Shown piece by piece: positions 1 through 11,150 of a stretch of DNA of 64,000 nt. Origin of the DNA: Thiomicrospira sp. XS5 (GTDB taxonomy: Bacteria > Pseudomonadota > Gammaproteobacteria > Thiomicrospirales > Thiomicrospiraceae); NCBI RefSeq assembly GCF_001507555.1, contig NZ_LQBO01000001.1, forward strand, positions 1,612,001 through 1,676,000, in the 5' to 3' direction. Below the pieces are notes generated by a model. The model saw only the letters and a program-made list of their open reading frames with translations, was not told the DNA's origin and did not search any database. The position numbers and the translations under genes are program-made. How positions within the stretch are numbered: the stretch's first letter is position 1; the number at the start of each line of letters is the position of its first letter.

Positions 1-24
1 CCAAGGGCCGGAAACCGTTACAAG

Positions 25-71
25 CCTGAATCCTCAGTAGCTTTACGCTCTAAAGTTCCTGGTGATTCAGG
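25..71 (+). promoter_or_regulatory. Leader stem-loop upstream of pnp
   Basis: An 8-bp inverted repeat, CCTGAATC at 25-32 and GATTCAGG at 64-71, can fold into a long-looped hairpin about 55 bases before the pnp start codon. In enterobacteria the pnp leader hairpin is cut by RNase III and PNPase then represses its own message. A similar role here is inference from position only; the rest of the upstream operon (probably rpsO) lies outside the window. Confidence 0.4.
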
Positions 72-126
72 TTTCACTGGCTGTATAAAAGACTCGATTT
101 GGTCGTCGCCCGATAAGGAAAAATGT

Positions 127-2211
127 ATGGCAAAGTACGTTAAGTCTTTCCAGTATGGAAAGCATGAAGTTCGATTGGAAACCGGTGAAATTGCCCGTCA
201 GGCAGACGGTGCGGTCATGGTCGCCATGGGCGATACTCAAGTATTGGTCACAGCCGTTGGCGCGAAAAGCGCGAAACCGGGGCAGGATTTCTTCCCGCTA
301 ACCGTTCAATACCAAGAAAAAACCTATGCCGCCGGTAAAATTCCGGGTGGCTTTCTGAAGCGTGAAGGACGACCTTCTGAAAAAGAAACCCTGACCTCAC
401 GCTTGATTGACCGTCCGATTCGTCCATTGTTCCCGAAAGGGTTTATGAACGAAGTGCAAATCATCGCGACCGTGGTTTCGTTGGATCCGGAAGTGGGAAC
501 CGAAGTCCCGGCCATGCTGGGGACATCTGCGGCCTTGGCCATTTCCGGTATTCCATTTGATGGTCCAATCGGTGCGGCGGTGGTCGGTTATAAAGACGGC
601 GACTACTTATTAAACCCATCCAGCGACGAATTATTGGACTCCGATTTGGAATTGAGTGTGGCCGGAACCTCCGAAGCCGTATTGATGGTGGAATCCGAAG
701 CGGCTGAGTTGTCCGAAGACGTTATGCTGGGCGCCGTGATGTTCGGTCACGACCAGATGCAAGTCGCCATTGACGCCATCAAAGAAATGAAAGCCGATGT
801 TGCTAAACCACAATGGGATTGGGAACCGGCCGCGGAAAACACCGAATTGAAAGACAAAGTGTTTGATTTGATTCGCGGTGATATCGAAGCGGCTTACAGC
901 ATTGCCGATAAAATGGATCGTTACGCGGCCATTGATGCGGCCAAAGCGAAAGCCTTGGAAGCTTTGGAAGCGACCGAAGAACAGCCGGACGGTTACGACG
1001 GCGGTGACATCGAAAAAATGGTCGGTAAACTGCAGAAAGAAATCGTCCGTGGTCGCATTATTGCCGGTGAACCCCGTATCGACGGACGTGATACGAAAAC
1101 CATTCGTCAAATCGATTGTCAGGTCGGCGTTTTGCCGAAGGTGCATGGCTCCGCCTTGTTCACGCGTGGCGAAACCCAAGCGTTGGTTGTGACGACGTTG
1201 GGTACCGAAAAAGACGCTAAGATTGTCGATGAGCTGACCGGTTCTTATTCCGACCGTTTCATGTTGCACTACAACTTTCCACCGTACTCCGTAGGGGAAT
1301 GTGGTCGTGTCGGTTCGCCGGGGCGTCGTGAAATCGGTCACGGCATGTTGGCGCGTCGTGGTGTTTCGGCTTTGTTGCCGACGTCTGAAGAATTCCCATA
1401 CACCATTCGTGTGGTGTCGGAAATCACCGAATCCAACGGTTCCTCTTCCATGGCCACGGTGTGCGGGACTTCCATGTCATTAATGCACGCCGGTGTGCCA
1501 ATCGCGGCGCCGATTGCCGGTATCGCGATGGGCTTGGTGAAAGAAGAATCCGGTTTCGCGGTCTTGTCCGACATTCTGGGCGATGAAGATCACCTGGGCG
1601 ACATGGACTTTAAAGTGGCCGGTACCGAACAGGGCGTGACCGCTTTGCAGATGGACATCAAGATCACCGGTATCACCCGTGAAATCATGGAAATCGCTTT
1701 AGGTCAGGCCAAAGACGGGCGTTTGCACATTTTGAAAGAAATGGATCAAGCCATCACCGCTTCGAACGTCAGTGTGGCCAGCACGGCACCGCGCTTCTTT
1801 AACATCAAAGTGAAGCCGGAGAAAGTACGTGAGATCATCGGTAAAGGTGGCGCAACCATTCGTTCCATCACCGAAGAAACCGGTGTCACCATCGAAATCG
1901 ACGACGACGGTAACGTGAAAATCGCCGCCGTAGACGATGCATCCGCGGAAGCGGCCAAAGCGCGCATTGCGGAAATCACGGCTGAACCGGAAATCGGTAA
2001 GGTGTACGATGCAAAAGTCGTGAAAATTGTTGATTTCGGGGCCTTTGTCTCCTATATGCCGGGCCGTGAAGGTTTGGTGCATGTGTCACAAATTGCCAAT
2101 GAGCGTGTTGAGGACGTCAATGAATACCTGAAAGAAGGCCAAGAAATTCAGGTACGTTTGATTGACATCGACAAGCAAGGACGCGTTAAACTGTCCATCA
2201 AGGAAGTGTAA
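127..2211 (+). CDS. pnp: Polyribonucleotide nucleotidyltransferase (PNPase)
   Basis: This is the 3'-to-5' phosphorolytic exoribonuclease that degrades mRNA in the cytosol as a trimer, usually within the RNA degradosome. The 694-aa length matches the family. Two RNase PH domains (about residues 1-230 and 320-540) flank the linker helix domain. A KH domain with its GKGG loop near residue 572 follows, then a C-terminal S1 domain (about 620-690). The start at 127 is chosen because AAGGA at 115-119 gives a 7-base spacing; an ATG at 123 is in another frame. A strong terminator follows the stop. Nothing is unusual about the protein. Confidence 0.98.
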   Translation: MAKYVKSFQYGKHEVRLETGEIARQADGAVMVAMGDTQVLVTAVGAKSAKPGQDFFPLTVQYQEKTYAAGKIPGGFLKREGRPSEKETLTSRLIDRPIRPLFPKGFMNEVQIIATVVSLDPEVGTEVPAMLGTSAALAISGIPFDGPIGAAVVGYKDGDYLLNPSSDELLDSDLELSVAGTSEAVLMVESEAAELSEDVMLGAVMFGHDQMQVAIDAIKEMKADVAKPQWDWEPAAENTELKDKVFDLIRGDIEAAYSIADKMDRYAAIDAAKAKALEALEATEEQPDGYDGGDIEKMVGKLQKEIVRGRIIAGEPRIDGRDTKTIRQIDCQVGVLPKVHGSALFTRGETQALVVTTLGTEKDAKIVDELTGSYSDRFMLHYNFPPYSVGECGRVGSPGRREIGHGMLARRGVSALLPTSEEFPYTIRVVSEITESNGSSSMATVCGTSMSLMHAGVPIAAPIAGIAMGLVKEESGFAVLSDILGDEDHLGDMDFKVAGTEQGVTALQMDIKITGITREIMEIALGQAKDGRLHILKEMDQAITASNVSVASTAPRFFNIKVKPEKVREIIGKGGATIRSITEETGVTIEIDDDGNVKIAAVDDASAEAAKARIAEITAEPEIGKVYDAKVVKIVDFGAFVSYMPGREGLVHVSQIANERVEDVNEYLKEGQEIQVRLIDIDKQGRVKLSIKEV

Positions 2212-2246
2212 CTGTCCGTAACGGGTATGGCCGTTATGTTGTATTG

Positions 2247-2274
2247 AAAAAGGCCGCATTTGTCGGCCTTTTTT
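2247..2274 (+). terminator. Rho-independent terminator after pnp
   Basis: AAAAAGGCCG pairs with CGGCCTTTTT around a short loop and runs into a T-tract, 36 bases after the pnp stop codon. Confidence 0.9.
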
Positions 2275-2318
2275 ATTGAAAGAAACGATAGAACTAAAAA
2301 AGCGATTAAGAAGCGACT

Positions 2319-5231
2319 ATGTCAAAGAATCATCCTGCATTTGAATTCATCACTGAACATTTCATCGAGTCGTTGAACATCACCGTTCAACACTTTAAGC
2401 ACAAAGTGACCGGCGCCGAGCATTACCACTTGGCCGCGGACGATCCGCAAAACGTCTTTATGGTCGCTTTACGGACCGTGCCGATGGATTCCACTGGCGT
2501 GGCCCATATTTTGGAACACACGGTTTTGTGCGGCAGTGAAAAGTATCCGGTGCGCGACCCGTTTTTCATGATGATTCGCCGCTCTCTGAACACCTTTATG
2601 AATGCTTTCACTTCCAGTGATTGGACCGCTTACCCGTTTGCGACCGAGAACCGAAAAGACTTTCAGAACCTGTTGGAAGTCTATATGGACGCGGTATTCT
2701 TTCCCAATATCGATCCGTTGGATTTCGCTCAGGAAGGGCACCGTTTAGAGTTTTCGGAGATGGACGATCCAACCTCCGAGTTGACCTATAAAGGCGTGGT
2801 GTTCAATGAAATGAAAGGCGCGATGAGTTCGCCGGTTTCCACGCTTTGGCAAACCTTTTCCGCGGAAATCTATCCGACGTCAACGTATCACTACAACAGC
2901 GGTGGCGACCCGAAAGACATTCCGGAATTGACTTATGAGCAATTGGTGGAATTCCATCGTTATCATTACCATCCGTCCAATTCGGTGTTTTTGACCTATG
3001 GCGACATTCCAGCCGCCGAGCATCAAACCCAGTTTGAAACCTTGGCTTTGCACCGCTTTAACGACCAAGTGGAACGCATTATGGTCGGCAAGGAGAAACG
3101 CTACACTCAGCCGATGCAGTTTGAAAACCGTTATGCTTTGAATGAAGACGATTTGTCGAAGAAAACCCACATTGTGCTCGGCTGGTTATTGGGTGAAAAC
3201 CAGAACCCGATGGATGTTCTGAAAGGGCACTTGCTGTCCGCCGTGCTGCTCGACAACAGTGCATCCCCTTTGCGTCAGGCCTTGGAAGCATCGCACTTGG
3301 CCACCGCGCCGTCGCCGCTATGCGGTTTGGAAGATTCCAATAAGGAAATGGTCTTTGTGGCTGGGGTGCAAGGTTCCGAAGCCGAACATGCCGAGGAAAT
3401 CGAAACGCTGATTTTGGACACGTTGAAACGCATTGTGCGTGACGGTATCGATACGGATCAGGTTGAGGCGATGTTGCATCAACTGGAATTATCACAACGC
3501 GAAATCGGCGGCGATTCTTATCCATACGGCTTACAGTTGATTCTGCAATCTCTGGCAGGCGCCATGCACGAAGGCGATCCGATTGCATTATTGGATACGG
3601 ATGCGGCGTTGCAAACCCTGCGTGAAGAGGTGACTGATCCGAATTTCATTCCGAACCTGATTCAAGAGTGGATTCTGGATAACCCGCACCGTGTGCGCCT
3701 GACCTTGTCACCGGACGACCAGCTTTCCGATGAGCAGGACGCCGCTGAAAAAGCCAAGCTGAAACGCATTCAGGAAGGCTTGAGCGACGCGGACAAACAC
3801 GCGATTGTTGAGCGCTCTCTGGCCTTGAAAGCACGTCAGGAGCAATTCGATGATGCGTCGATTTTGCCGGAGGTGACTAAAGAAGATGTTCCGGCAGAAA
3901 TTAAAGATATTCAACCGGTTAAATCCGATTCTGAAAGTCATTTAACGGCTTACCAGGCCGGGACCAACGGTTTGAGTTACTTGCAGATGATTCTGGACTT
4001 ACCGGATTTCTCGGCGGAAGAACAAGCGGTTTTACCTTTGTTCAATGCTTGTATGACGGAGTTGGGATCCGCCGGACGTGACTATCTGGAAACGCAATCC
4101 TTGCAGGCGGCGGTGACCGGTGGTTTGAGTGCCAAGTCGGCGGTGCGTGCAAATTTATATGACCGCGACGCCTTCCACTGTCATTTCATTTTATCCGGCA
4201 AGGCCTTGAATAAAAACCAACCAGGCCTGGCCGATTTGATGTTAGAAACGTTGGAGCAGGTGCGTTTCGACGAGTTTGACCGTATTCGCGATCTGATCGG
4301 GCAAATTCGTTCGTCAATGGATCACGGCATTACCGGTAACGGGCATGGCTTAGCGATGTCGGCGGCCAACCAAAATGCCTCGCCGGTGGCGAACTGGAAT
4401 TTTAACCGTTCCGGTTTTGCCGGTATTCAGGCGATTAAATCGATTTACAATTCACTGGCATCCGACGGTGAATTGGAACGCATCAGTCAATTGTTTGGCG
4501 GCATCCAGCAAAAGCTGTTGCAGGCGTCGAAACAAGCCCTGGTGATTTCCGACGAAACCGGCTTAGATTCGGCCGTCGGGAGCCTATCGGAATGGCATGG
4601 TCTTTTGTCGAACCGTGTGTCCGGTCAGGGATTACAACTGGCGGCTTCGCATGACAAAATTCGCCAGGCCTGGGTAACCAGTACACAGGTCAACTTCTGC
4701 GCGCAGTCTTACCCGGCGGTTATGGCGGGGCATGAAGACGCGCCGAAACTGTCGATTTTGGGCGCTTGCCTGCGCAACGGTTTCCTGCACTCCGAGATTC
4801 GCGAAAAAGGCGGTGCTTATGGCGGTGGGGCCACTTATAACGCCGAAGCCGGCACCTTTGTGTTCTTTTCTTACCGTGACCCGCGTCTGATGGAAACCTA
4901 TGCGGATTTCGACCGGGCGCTGGATTGGGTCCTCAGCGAAGACGCCACGCAAGCGAAGGTGGATGAAGCGATTCTGAACGTCATCAGCGCCATGGACAAA
5001 CCGGGCTCACCGGCCGGTGAAGCGCGCAAAGCGTTTTACCAGCAGTTGTACGGTCGCACCCATGCGATGCGCAAACAATATCGTGAAGGGGTTTTATCCA
5101 CCACGCTTGACGATATTCGTACGGTCGCGGAACGTTACTTGAAACCGGGTGTCGCTTCGTCGGCGGTGTTGACGCACAGCGGTATGAGCGATACCGTCAA
5201 AGACAATGGGTTTGACATCATTACGCTTTAA
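2319..5231 (+). CDS. M16C zinc metalloprotease, presequence-protease (PreP/Cym1) type
   Basis: A 970-aa inverzincin. The HXXEH zinc motif is intact as His63-Ile-Leu-Glu66-His67, with the distal zinc ligand likely Glu164 in VFNEMKG, at the same spacing as in PreP. The protein has the paired M16 halves joined by the M16C-associated hinge. This group degrades short unstructured peptides inside a closing clamshell chamber. There is no signal peptide, so it is probably cytosolic. The physiological substrate in bacteria is not established. A SIMPL-domain gene follows after 38 bases on the same strand and may be cotranscribed. Two exact copies of the window's CCAGGCCTGG palindrome lie inside this gene. 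Confidence 0.93.
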   Translation: MSKNHPAFEFITEHFIESLNITVQHFKHKVTGAEHYHLAADDPQNVFMVALRTVPMDSTGVAHILEHTVLCGSEKYPVRDPFFMMIRRSLNTFMNAFTSSDWTAYPFATENRKDFQNLLEVYMDAVFFPNIDPLDFAQEGHRLEFSEMDDPTSELTYKGVVFNEMKGAMSSPVSTLWQTFSAEIYPTSTYHYNSGGDPKDIPELTYEQLVEFHRYHYHPSNSVFLTYGDIPAAEHQTQFETLALHRFNDQVERIMVGKEKRYTQPMQFENRYALNEDDLSKKTHIVLGWLLGENQNPMDVLKGHLLSAVLLDNSASPLRQALEASHLATAPSPLCGLEDSNKEMVFVAGVQGSEAEHAEEIETLILDTLKRIVRDGIDTDQVEAMLHQLELSQREIGGDSYPYGLQLILQSLAGAMHEGDPIALLDTDAALQTLREEVTDPNFIPNLIQEWILDNPHRVRLTLSPDDQLSDEQDAAEKAKLKRIQEGLSDADKHAIVERSLALKARQEQFDDASILPEVTKEDVPAEIKDIQPVKSDSESHLTAYQAGTNGLSYLQMILDLPDFSAEEQAVLPLFNACMTELGSAGRDYLETQSLQAAVTGGLSAKSAVRANLYDRDAFHCHFILSGKALNKNQPGLADLMLETLEQVRFDEFDRIRDLIGQIRSSMDHGITGNGHGLAMSAANQNASPVANWNFNRSGFAGIQAIKSIYNSLASDGELERISQLFGGIQQKLLQASKQALVISDETGLDSAVGSLSEWHGLLSNRVSGQGLQLAASHDKIRQAWVTSTQVNFCAQSYPAVMAGHEDAPKLSILGACLRNGFLHSEIREKGGAYGGGATYNAEAGTFVFFSYRDPRLMETYADFDRALDWVLSEDATQAKVDEAILNVISAMDKPGSPAGEARKAFYQQLYGRTHAMRKQYREGVLSTTLDDIRTVAERYLKPGVASSAVLTHSGMSDTVKDNGFDIITL
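4221..4230. repeat. CCAGGCCTGG palindrome, coding copy in the M16C protease
   Basis: Exact copy read in the gene's frame as Pro-Gly-Leu within NQPGLADL. Confidence 0.9.
4664..4673. repeat. CCAGGCCTGG palindrome, second coding copy in the M16C protease
   Basis: Exact copy, 443 bases after the previous one, read as Gln-Ala-Trp in RQAWV. Confidence 0.9.
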
Positions 5232-5269
5232 CATGGATTAATCAGGCCAATAAGCCTAAAGGAGCCGTT

Positions 5270-5989
5270 ATGCAGGTCAGTCAACGAGCCGGTGTTTGGG
5301 CACTGGGTTTTTTCATTTTTCTTGGGCTGTCTTCTTTAGGGCTTATTTTGGGTAAAGCGGCGCTGGATGTGAAGCAGTATGATCGCATTGTGACTGTGAA
5401 AGGCTTGGCCGAACGCGAATACAAGGCGGATATTATCATCTGGCCGATTTCGTTCAGTGTGGCGGAAAATGAGGTTCAGGCACTCTATACCGCCATTGAC
5501 GATAACTCGCAAACCATCAAGCGTTTCCTGGTTAAAAATGGCATTCAAGACAGTGAAATCAGTTTTTCCACGCCCAATATCACCGATAAGTCTGCCCAGA
5601 GTTATGGCAACGGCCCGAAGCCGGAATTTCGCTTTATTGCCCGTCAAACGGTGACGGTGTATTCCAAAAACGTGGATGGCGTGCGTCAAGTGATGGGCGA
5701 ATTATCGGCGCTGGGGAAGAAGGGCATTGTGCTCACCGGCGGGGGGTATGGTGGTCAGACGGAATATATTTTCACGCGCTTGAATGATGTGAAGCCGGAA
5801 ATGATTGAAGAAGCCACTAAGAAAGCCCGTCAGGTGGCGGAAAAATTCGCCGCGGATTCCGACAGCAAACTGGGCAAAATCAAACGTGCCTCTCAAGGGC
5901 AGTTCAGCATTCGGCCACGTGATCGCAATAACCCGCAAATCAAAAAGGTCCGTGTCGTTTCCACGGTGGAATATTATTTGTCAGATTGA
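5270..5989 (+). CDS. SIMPL domain-containing protein (DUF541/YggE family)
   Basis: A 239-aa protein with one N-terminal hydrophobic segment (about residues 9-31) that acts as a membrane anchor or uncleaved signal. The rest is a SIMPL/DUF541 domain carried in the periplasm. YggE-type members are linked to reduced oxidative stress and to oligomeric periplasmic assemblies, but no reaction is known. The start is supported by AAGGAG seven bases before ATG. It follows the M16C protease closely and ends only 22 bases from the convergent DMT transporter. Confidence 0.85.
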   Translation: MQVSQRAGVWALGFFIFLGLSSLGLILGKAALDVKQYDRIVTVKGLAEREYKADIIIWPISFSVAENEVQALYTAIDDNSQTIKRFLVKNGIQDSEISFSTPNITDKSAQSYGNGPKPEFRFIARQTVTVYSKNVDGVRQVMGELSALGKKGIVLTGGGYGGQTEYIFTRLNDVKPEMIEEATKKARQVAEKFAADSDSKLGKIKRASQGQFSIRPRDRNNPQIKKVRVVSTVEYYLSD

Positions 5990-6003
5990 ATGGTTTTGGG
6001 TGT

Positions 6004-6021
6004 GTCCGTTTTTAAACGGAC
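6004..6021. terminator. Short hairpin between convergent genes
   Basis: A perfect 8-bp inverted repeat (GTCCGTTT / AAACGGAC) with a two-base centre sits where the SIMPL gene and the leftward transporter converge; it overlaps the last bases of the transporter gene. It could help end transcription from both sides, but the T-tract is short. Confidence 0.4.
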
Positions 6022-6944
6022 GCGTTCTTCAATGCCGTTTTTCGGTGCTGGTTTCGGCCATGCATCACCAAGCCTAAGCCCCCCAGCATTAACGCCGCCG
6101 CAATCATAAACCGCAAGGTAATCGGTTCGTCAATCAACCAGGTCGCGCCAAAAGCGGCGATGAGCGGCACCAGCAATTGGGTGGCGGAGGCCAGACTGGC
6201 CGAAAGTTTCGGCAGGGCCGTATACCACAGAATATAGCCTAATCCGGTGGTGACACCGCCGGAAATCACCGCAAGCCAGAATCCTTTTGAGGTCATAAAC
6301 ACCTGATCGCCAATAAGCAGCAGACTGAACACACTGGCGACGGCAATCATCGGCAGGGTGCGGTAAAAGTTAAATGCTGTGTCCGACAGGGGTTTCAAGG
6401 ACTTTTGACCGTTCAGCGTATACAAGGCCCAAGTGAAAGCGGAAATCACCACCATGACCAAGCCCCACCAAGATGGCGTGGTGAGCTGCGGGTAAACCAG
6501 ATACAGTAAACCGATCAACGCGGCGGCCGCACCAATCCACTCGGCCAGGTGCAGCTTGTCGCCTTTGAGTAAGGCGTAACCAATCATGGTGAATTGCACC
6601 ACAGCGGCGAGGACCAGCGCGCCGGTGGCGGTGCTAATGGCCACATAACCATACGAAAAGGTCAGAGCATATAGGAACAGAACCACGGCCGCGTACCAGG
6701 AACCGTGATTGGTTTTTGCAGCCGGTTGAGCCGTCGTGGTTTGGCGGCGGCGGTTTGACCAATGCATCAATGTCATTACCACAAACAAAGACAGTGCCGC
6801 CGACCCCAAACGCAAACTGGTGAAACTGACCGGATCAATCAAGTTGTGATCCAAGGCCCAGCGGCAAATGACCGCATTGGCGGCAAACGCGGTGACGGAT
6901 AAAAAGGTCAAAAGAGCGGTTTGCATCATCAGACTGCGGGTCAT
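6012..6944 (-). CDS. EamA/DMT superfamily transporter
   Basis: A 310-aa inner-membrane protein made of two EamA repeats of about five hydrophobic helices each, the usual ten-helix DMT plan. The second repeat begins near residue 160. Family members export amino acids, metabolites or drugs; the substrate cannot be read from the sequence. It stands alone, convergent with the SIMPL gene and downstream of roxA but separated from it by a palindromic terminator-like element. Confidence 0.88.
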   Translation of the reverse strand: MTRSLMMQTALLTFLSVTAFAANAVICRWALDHNLIDPVSFTSLRLGSAALSLFVVMTLMHWSNRRRQTTTAQPAAKTNHGSWYAAVVLFLYALTFSYGYVAISTATGALVLAAVVQFTMIGYALLKGDKLHLAEWIGAAAALIGLLYLVYPQLTTPSWWGLVMVVISAFTWALYTLNGQKSLKPLSDTAFNFYRTLPMIAVASVFSLLLIGDQVFMTSKGFWLAVISGGVTTGLGYILWYTALPKLSASLASATQLLVPLIAAFGATWLIDEPITLRFMIAAALMLGGLGLVMHGRNQHRKTALKNASV

Positions 6945-7070
6945 AATCGGGTTCCAAATAAGAGGACGAAAAAAGAAAAAATATTCTACGCGGCGGTGAA
7001 TAAAAAGAACAGCGTGTTTTCGTAAGGTTTTTACGGTGTTGAATACAAACCGTCGGAATATAGAAAACGA

Positions 7071-7080
7071 CCAGGCCTGG
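7071..7080. repeat. CCAGGCCTGG palindrome after roxA
   Basis: Exact copy 22 bases past the roxA stop. Here the symmetry extends to 24 bp (AAAACGAC on the left, GTCGTTTT on the right) and the leftward transcript would end in a U-run. It is therefore the copy that most resembles a complete intrinsic terminator, with GGCC as the loop. Confidence 0.9.
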
Positions 7081-7102
7081 TCGTTTTTAGGTTATTTGAA
7101 TA

Positions 7103-8260
7103 TTATTCGATAAACACCAGATACTGCAGCTGCCACAAATCAAATAGCAAGGCTTGATTGGCGGCGGTTTGCAAATCGTTTGGCGTCAGTTCGCTTTGAT
7201 TGCATAAAGCGGCGATAAAACTGGCTTCGGCACCTTGTTTGTCCCAAATAGCGCCGTTGATGTAAAGCAAGGTCTCGTTGGCCACTTGAGCGTAAGCGAA
7301 GCGGCATACCGGGTCTTTTTCCATGCCGTCGCATTCGGTCAGAGCGGTACAGAAATCCTCGAATTCCGGGGTTTCTTCTTCGCTCAACGGTTCCGGCAGT
7401 TGGCGTGAGGCTTCCTGATCCAGTTGCGTGGCAAAGCGGCCGAACCAGGTTTGCAGTAAGTCTTTATCTTGCAGGGCGGATGTCAGCAGGGCCTGAGCCT
7501 GTTCCACCGCATTGTCGGTGACTTCACCAGGATTGAGGTTGTCCGACCAGGTCGGGTCTTGGTAGATTGTCTGAAAGGCGGACATTTCCGATAAATGGTC
7601 ACCAAGGCTGTCCCACAGTTCTTGACCTTGGTAGCTGCGGTAACCGATGGAAAACGTCATGCAATCGTCGGTCAAGCCGACGCCGTGGTGACCCCATTTC
7701 GGAGGGAGATACAAGATATCGCCCGGTTGGCAAACGGTGTCGTCTTCCACGTCAAATTTTTTCATCAATCGTAAATCCACCCCTTCGATGTAATTTTCCG
7801 GCGTGCAATTTTGTGACGACAATTGCCAGCGGCGCTCGCCTTGCGCCTGCAATAAAAAGACATCATAGTGGTCGTAATGGGGACCGACGTTGCCGCCAAC
7901 CGTCGCATAACTGACCATGATGTCATCGATTCGCCAGCGAGGAATGAAATTAAATTCATTTAGTAACTGATTGATTTCCGGTATTAAACGATCCATGCCT
8001 TGCACCAGTAATGTCCAATTCTCTTCCGGCAGTTCCTGGTAAACGCTTTCCGGAAAGGGGCCTTTCTTGAGTTCGTAATTGGTGTCACTGTGCTGGATGA
8101 CGATGCGGCTTTCCACTTCGTCTTCCAACGACAATCCGGCCAATTCTTCGGCGGAAATCGGTGGCGTGAACCCCGGTAGGGCATTGCGAATCAGCAGCGG
8201 TTTTTTCTGCCAGTAGTGGCTTAGGAAGTCGGTTTTGCTTAGCGCATTGAAATCAATCAT
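7103..8260 (-). CDS. roxA: Ribosomal protein uL16 3-arginine hydroxylase RoxA (JmjC/cupin, YcfD)
   Basis: A 385-aa 2-oxoglutarate/Fe(II) oxygenase of the ribosomal-oxygenase group that hydroxylates an arginine of ribosomal protein L16. The iron-binding HXD appears as His128-Tyr-Asp130 in GPHYDHYDVF, and the distal His is His191 or His192 in PKWGHHGVG. The N-terminal JmjC core (about 1-210) is followed by the ROX dimerisation and winged-helix region. The protein starts with the family's typical opening leading into WQKKPLLIRNA. The gene is monocistronic between two palindrome copies. Confidence 0.93.
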   Translation of the reverse strand: MIDFNALSKTDFLSHYWQKKPLLIRNALPGFTPPISAEELAGLSLEDEVESRIVIQHSDTNYELKKGPFPESVYQELPEENWTLLVQGMDRLIPEINQLLNEFNFIPRWRIDDIMVSYATVGGNVGPHYDHYDVFLLQAQGERRWQLSSQNCTPENYIEGVDLRLMKKFDVEDDTVCQPGDILYLPPKWGHHGVGLTDDCMTFSIGYRSYQGQELWDSLGDHLSEMSAFQTIYQDPTWSDNLNPGEVTDNAVEQAQALLTSALQDKDLLQTWFGRFATQLDQEASRQLPEPLSEEETPEFEDFCTALTECDGMEKDPVCRFAYAQVANETLLYINGAIWDKQGAEASFIAALCNQSELTPNDLQTAANQALLFDLWQLQYLVFIE

Positions 8261-8376
8261 TGTAATTGGCTCAGTATTCGGTTGGAAAATTAGGGCAATT
8301 ATAACGGTTAAAGCTTGGGCTGACGATGATTCTTGGTGAGGAAGCCACCTTAAGCCTTACACACTATTGAATACGG

Positions 8377-8386
8377 CCAGGCCTGG
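8377..8386. repeat. CCAGGCCTGG palindrome between roxA and purB
   Basis: Exact copy, 116 bases upstream of the roxA start and beyond the purB terminator. It is the only intergenic copy on the right side of this gap not close to a stop codon. Confidence 0.9.
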
Positions 8387-8411
8387 TCAAAATCCGAGAA
8401 GAATTGGACAT

Positions 8412-8439
8412 AAAAAAACCGGCTTGAAAGCCGGTTTTT
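8412..8439 (-). terminator. Rho-independent terminator after purB
   Basis: ACCGGCTT and AAGCCGGT pair with A and T tracts on both sides, 34 bases after the purB stop on the minus strand. It would work in both directions. Confidence 0.9.
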
Positions 8440-8472
8440 AAAGAAAGAACGTTTGGGTTGAAGGATCGCCGT

Positions 8473-9885
<1,413 letters not shown>

Positions 9886-10047
9886 TTAATTTCATAATGC
9901 TTGAAAAATTTGCGCCCATTATAACCGATGTGACACAAAAAATTCTTCCGGATGCGCTTGATGCGGTAGAAAGCCATCGGCCATAATGGTTTGATTCCTG
10001 CTTGAGGCATCTTGACGCTGTGCAAGCGCAACACAAGGGAGAAAAGG

Positions 10048-10476
10048 ATGGTGTTCAAACGAGTGAAAAGCTTCTGTCTGGCGGTACTATTGTTTTCGCC
10101 AGGCCTGGCGGTTTTGCCGACGGCACAGGCGGCTGGGTTCGAGGAAAAGAAAGGGGAAACCCACTTTGAAGGACGTAACCGCGAGTTTCGTTGGGAAAGC
10201 GACCGGGTGCATTACAAATGCAGTTCCGGCAAAAAGGTGACGGTGATTTACATGAACATCCAGCCGCAGGGCCATTTGGCGTTTATTGACTATGACGGCG
10301 TGATGCGGTTGATGCAACCCTATCGGGCCTCGGGCAATAGCGTTAAGTACATGGCGTTGGACGACCATAACAGTTTTCGTTGGCACCGCATTGGCGACCG
10401 AGGGTTTCTGAGTTATTTGCCTTACGGAAAGCATGGTGAACAGCGGTTGGAAAAATTGTGTCAGGTGGATGATTAA
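10048..10476 (+). CDS. Exported protein of unknown function
   Basis: I do not recognise a family. The preferred start at 10048 has an AAGGGAGAAAAGG purine-rich ribosome site before it; a longer frame from 10012 would add 12 polar residues ahead of the signal. From 10048 the product is 142 aa, with a clear Sec signal peptide (two basic residues, a hydrophobic core, then TAQA with cleavage near residue 28). The mature part is small and polar, with two cysteines that could form a disulfide in the periplasm. The next gene starts 3 bases after the stop, so the two are probably cotranscribed. A palindrome copy lies in the signal-peptide codons. Confidence 0.7.
   Translation: MVFKRVKSFCLAVLLFSPGLAVLPTAQAAGFEEKKGETHFEGRNREFRWESDRVHYKCSSGKKVTVIYMNIQPQGHLAFIDYDGVMRLMQPYRASGNSVKYMALDDHNSFRWHRIGDRGFLSYLPYGKHGEQRLEKLCQVDD
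10099..10108. repeat. CCAGGCCTGG palindrome, coding copy in a signal peptide
   Basis: Exact copy encoding Pro-Gly-Leu in the hydrophobic core of the exported protein's signal peptide. Confidence 0.9.
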
Positions 10477-10479
10477 GTC

Positions 10480-10932
10480 ATGAAATCCAAATCGGACTTG
10501 CCAATGAAATGGTCGCCAGTGGTACAGGAGGAGGCTACCGGTTGCGGCATTGCCGCGTCGGCGGCGCTGGCGCGCATTTCCTATGCCGAAGCCAAACGTG
10601 TGGCCGCACAAATGGGCCTTTCCGCTGCGGACAAACGTTTGTGGTCGAGCACCGATTGGGTGGTGCGCTTGCTGGGCGAACTCGGCATCGGCGTTCAATC
10701 GGAACCGACGCCGTTTACGACTTGGCACGATTTGCCGGATTGCGCCTTATTGGCGATTAAATGGCATTTGGAAAAGGGCCAGCCGTTTTGGCATTGGGTG
10801 GTGTTTATCCGTCAGGCGGACGGTCAGGCGTATGTATTGGATTCCAAAGCGGCGTTGAAACAGCATGTGCGGACCGATTTTGGCCGTATGAAACCGAAAT
10901 GGTTTTTGAACGTCGCTTTGGAAGTGATTTAA
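10480..10932 (+). CDS. C39-like papain-fold peptidase homologue
   Basis: A 150-aa protein with the layout of a C39-type cysteine peptidase: Gln16 six residues before Cys22 in the run EEATGCGIAAS, a His105 in FWHWVVF and Asp121 in VLDSK. That gives a plausible Cys-His-Asp triad plus oxyanion-hole Gln. There is no ABC or membrane part and no signal peptide, so it is not a bacteriocin exporter. It could be a stand-alone peptidase or an amide-bond enzyme. It follows the exported protein with a 3-base gap. The triad is seen in sequence; activity is inferred. Confidence 0.65.
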   Translation: MKSKSDLPMKWSPVVQEEATGCGIAASAALARISYAEAKRVAAQMGLSAADKRLWSSTDWVVRLLGELGIGVQSEPTPFTTWHDLPDCALLAIKWHLEKGQPFWHWVVFIRQADGQAYVLDSKAALKQHVRTDFGRMKPKWFLNVALEVI

Positions 10933-10950
10933 GGATGATGGTCAAACTCA

Positions 10951-10960
10951 CCAGGCCTGG
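10951..10960. repeat. CCAGGCCTGG palindrome after the C39-like gene
   Basis: Exact copy 18 bases after the stop, symmetric over 14 bp (CA before, TG after), followed by an A-rich stretch rather than a T-tract on the coding strand. Confidence 0.9.
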
Positions 10961-11150
10961 TGAAAATGGCCAGATATCAGGTTATATAAGAATATATACG
11001 CGAATATAAAAGTGAATATATAAGCATTTGATAATGTTTTATTATGCATGAGTAAGAAAATTTAGGGTTTATCCTGATTGATAATTAGGCTCTAGGTTTT
11101 TATGCTTACGTTCTTATCTCGACGAGAGAGATGATTAAAAAGGATAAAAA

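Noticed and set aside
631-1341. Long antisense frame (236 codons) inside pnp
   Set aside because: It mirrors the codon bias of pnp, has no ribosome site and resembles no family; it is a shadow frame.
10970-11030. Repeated GAATATA-like units before the DUF4395-like gene as a CRISPR or iteron array
   Set aside because: The units are short, irregular and AT-rich, with no fixed spacing; no CRISPR array was seen anywhere in the window.
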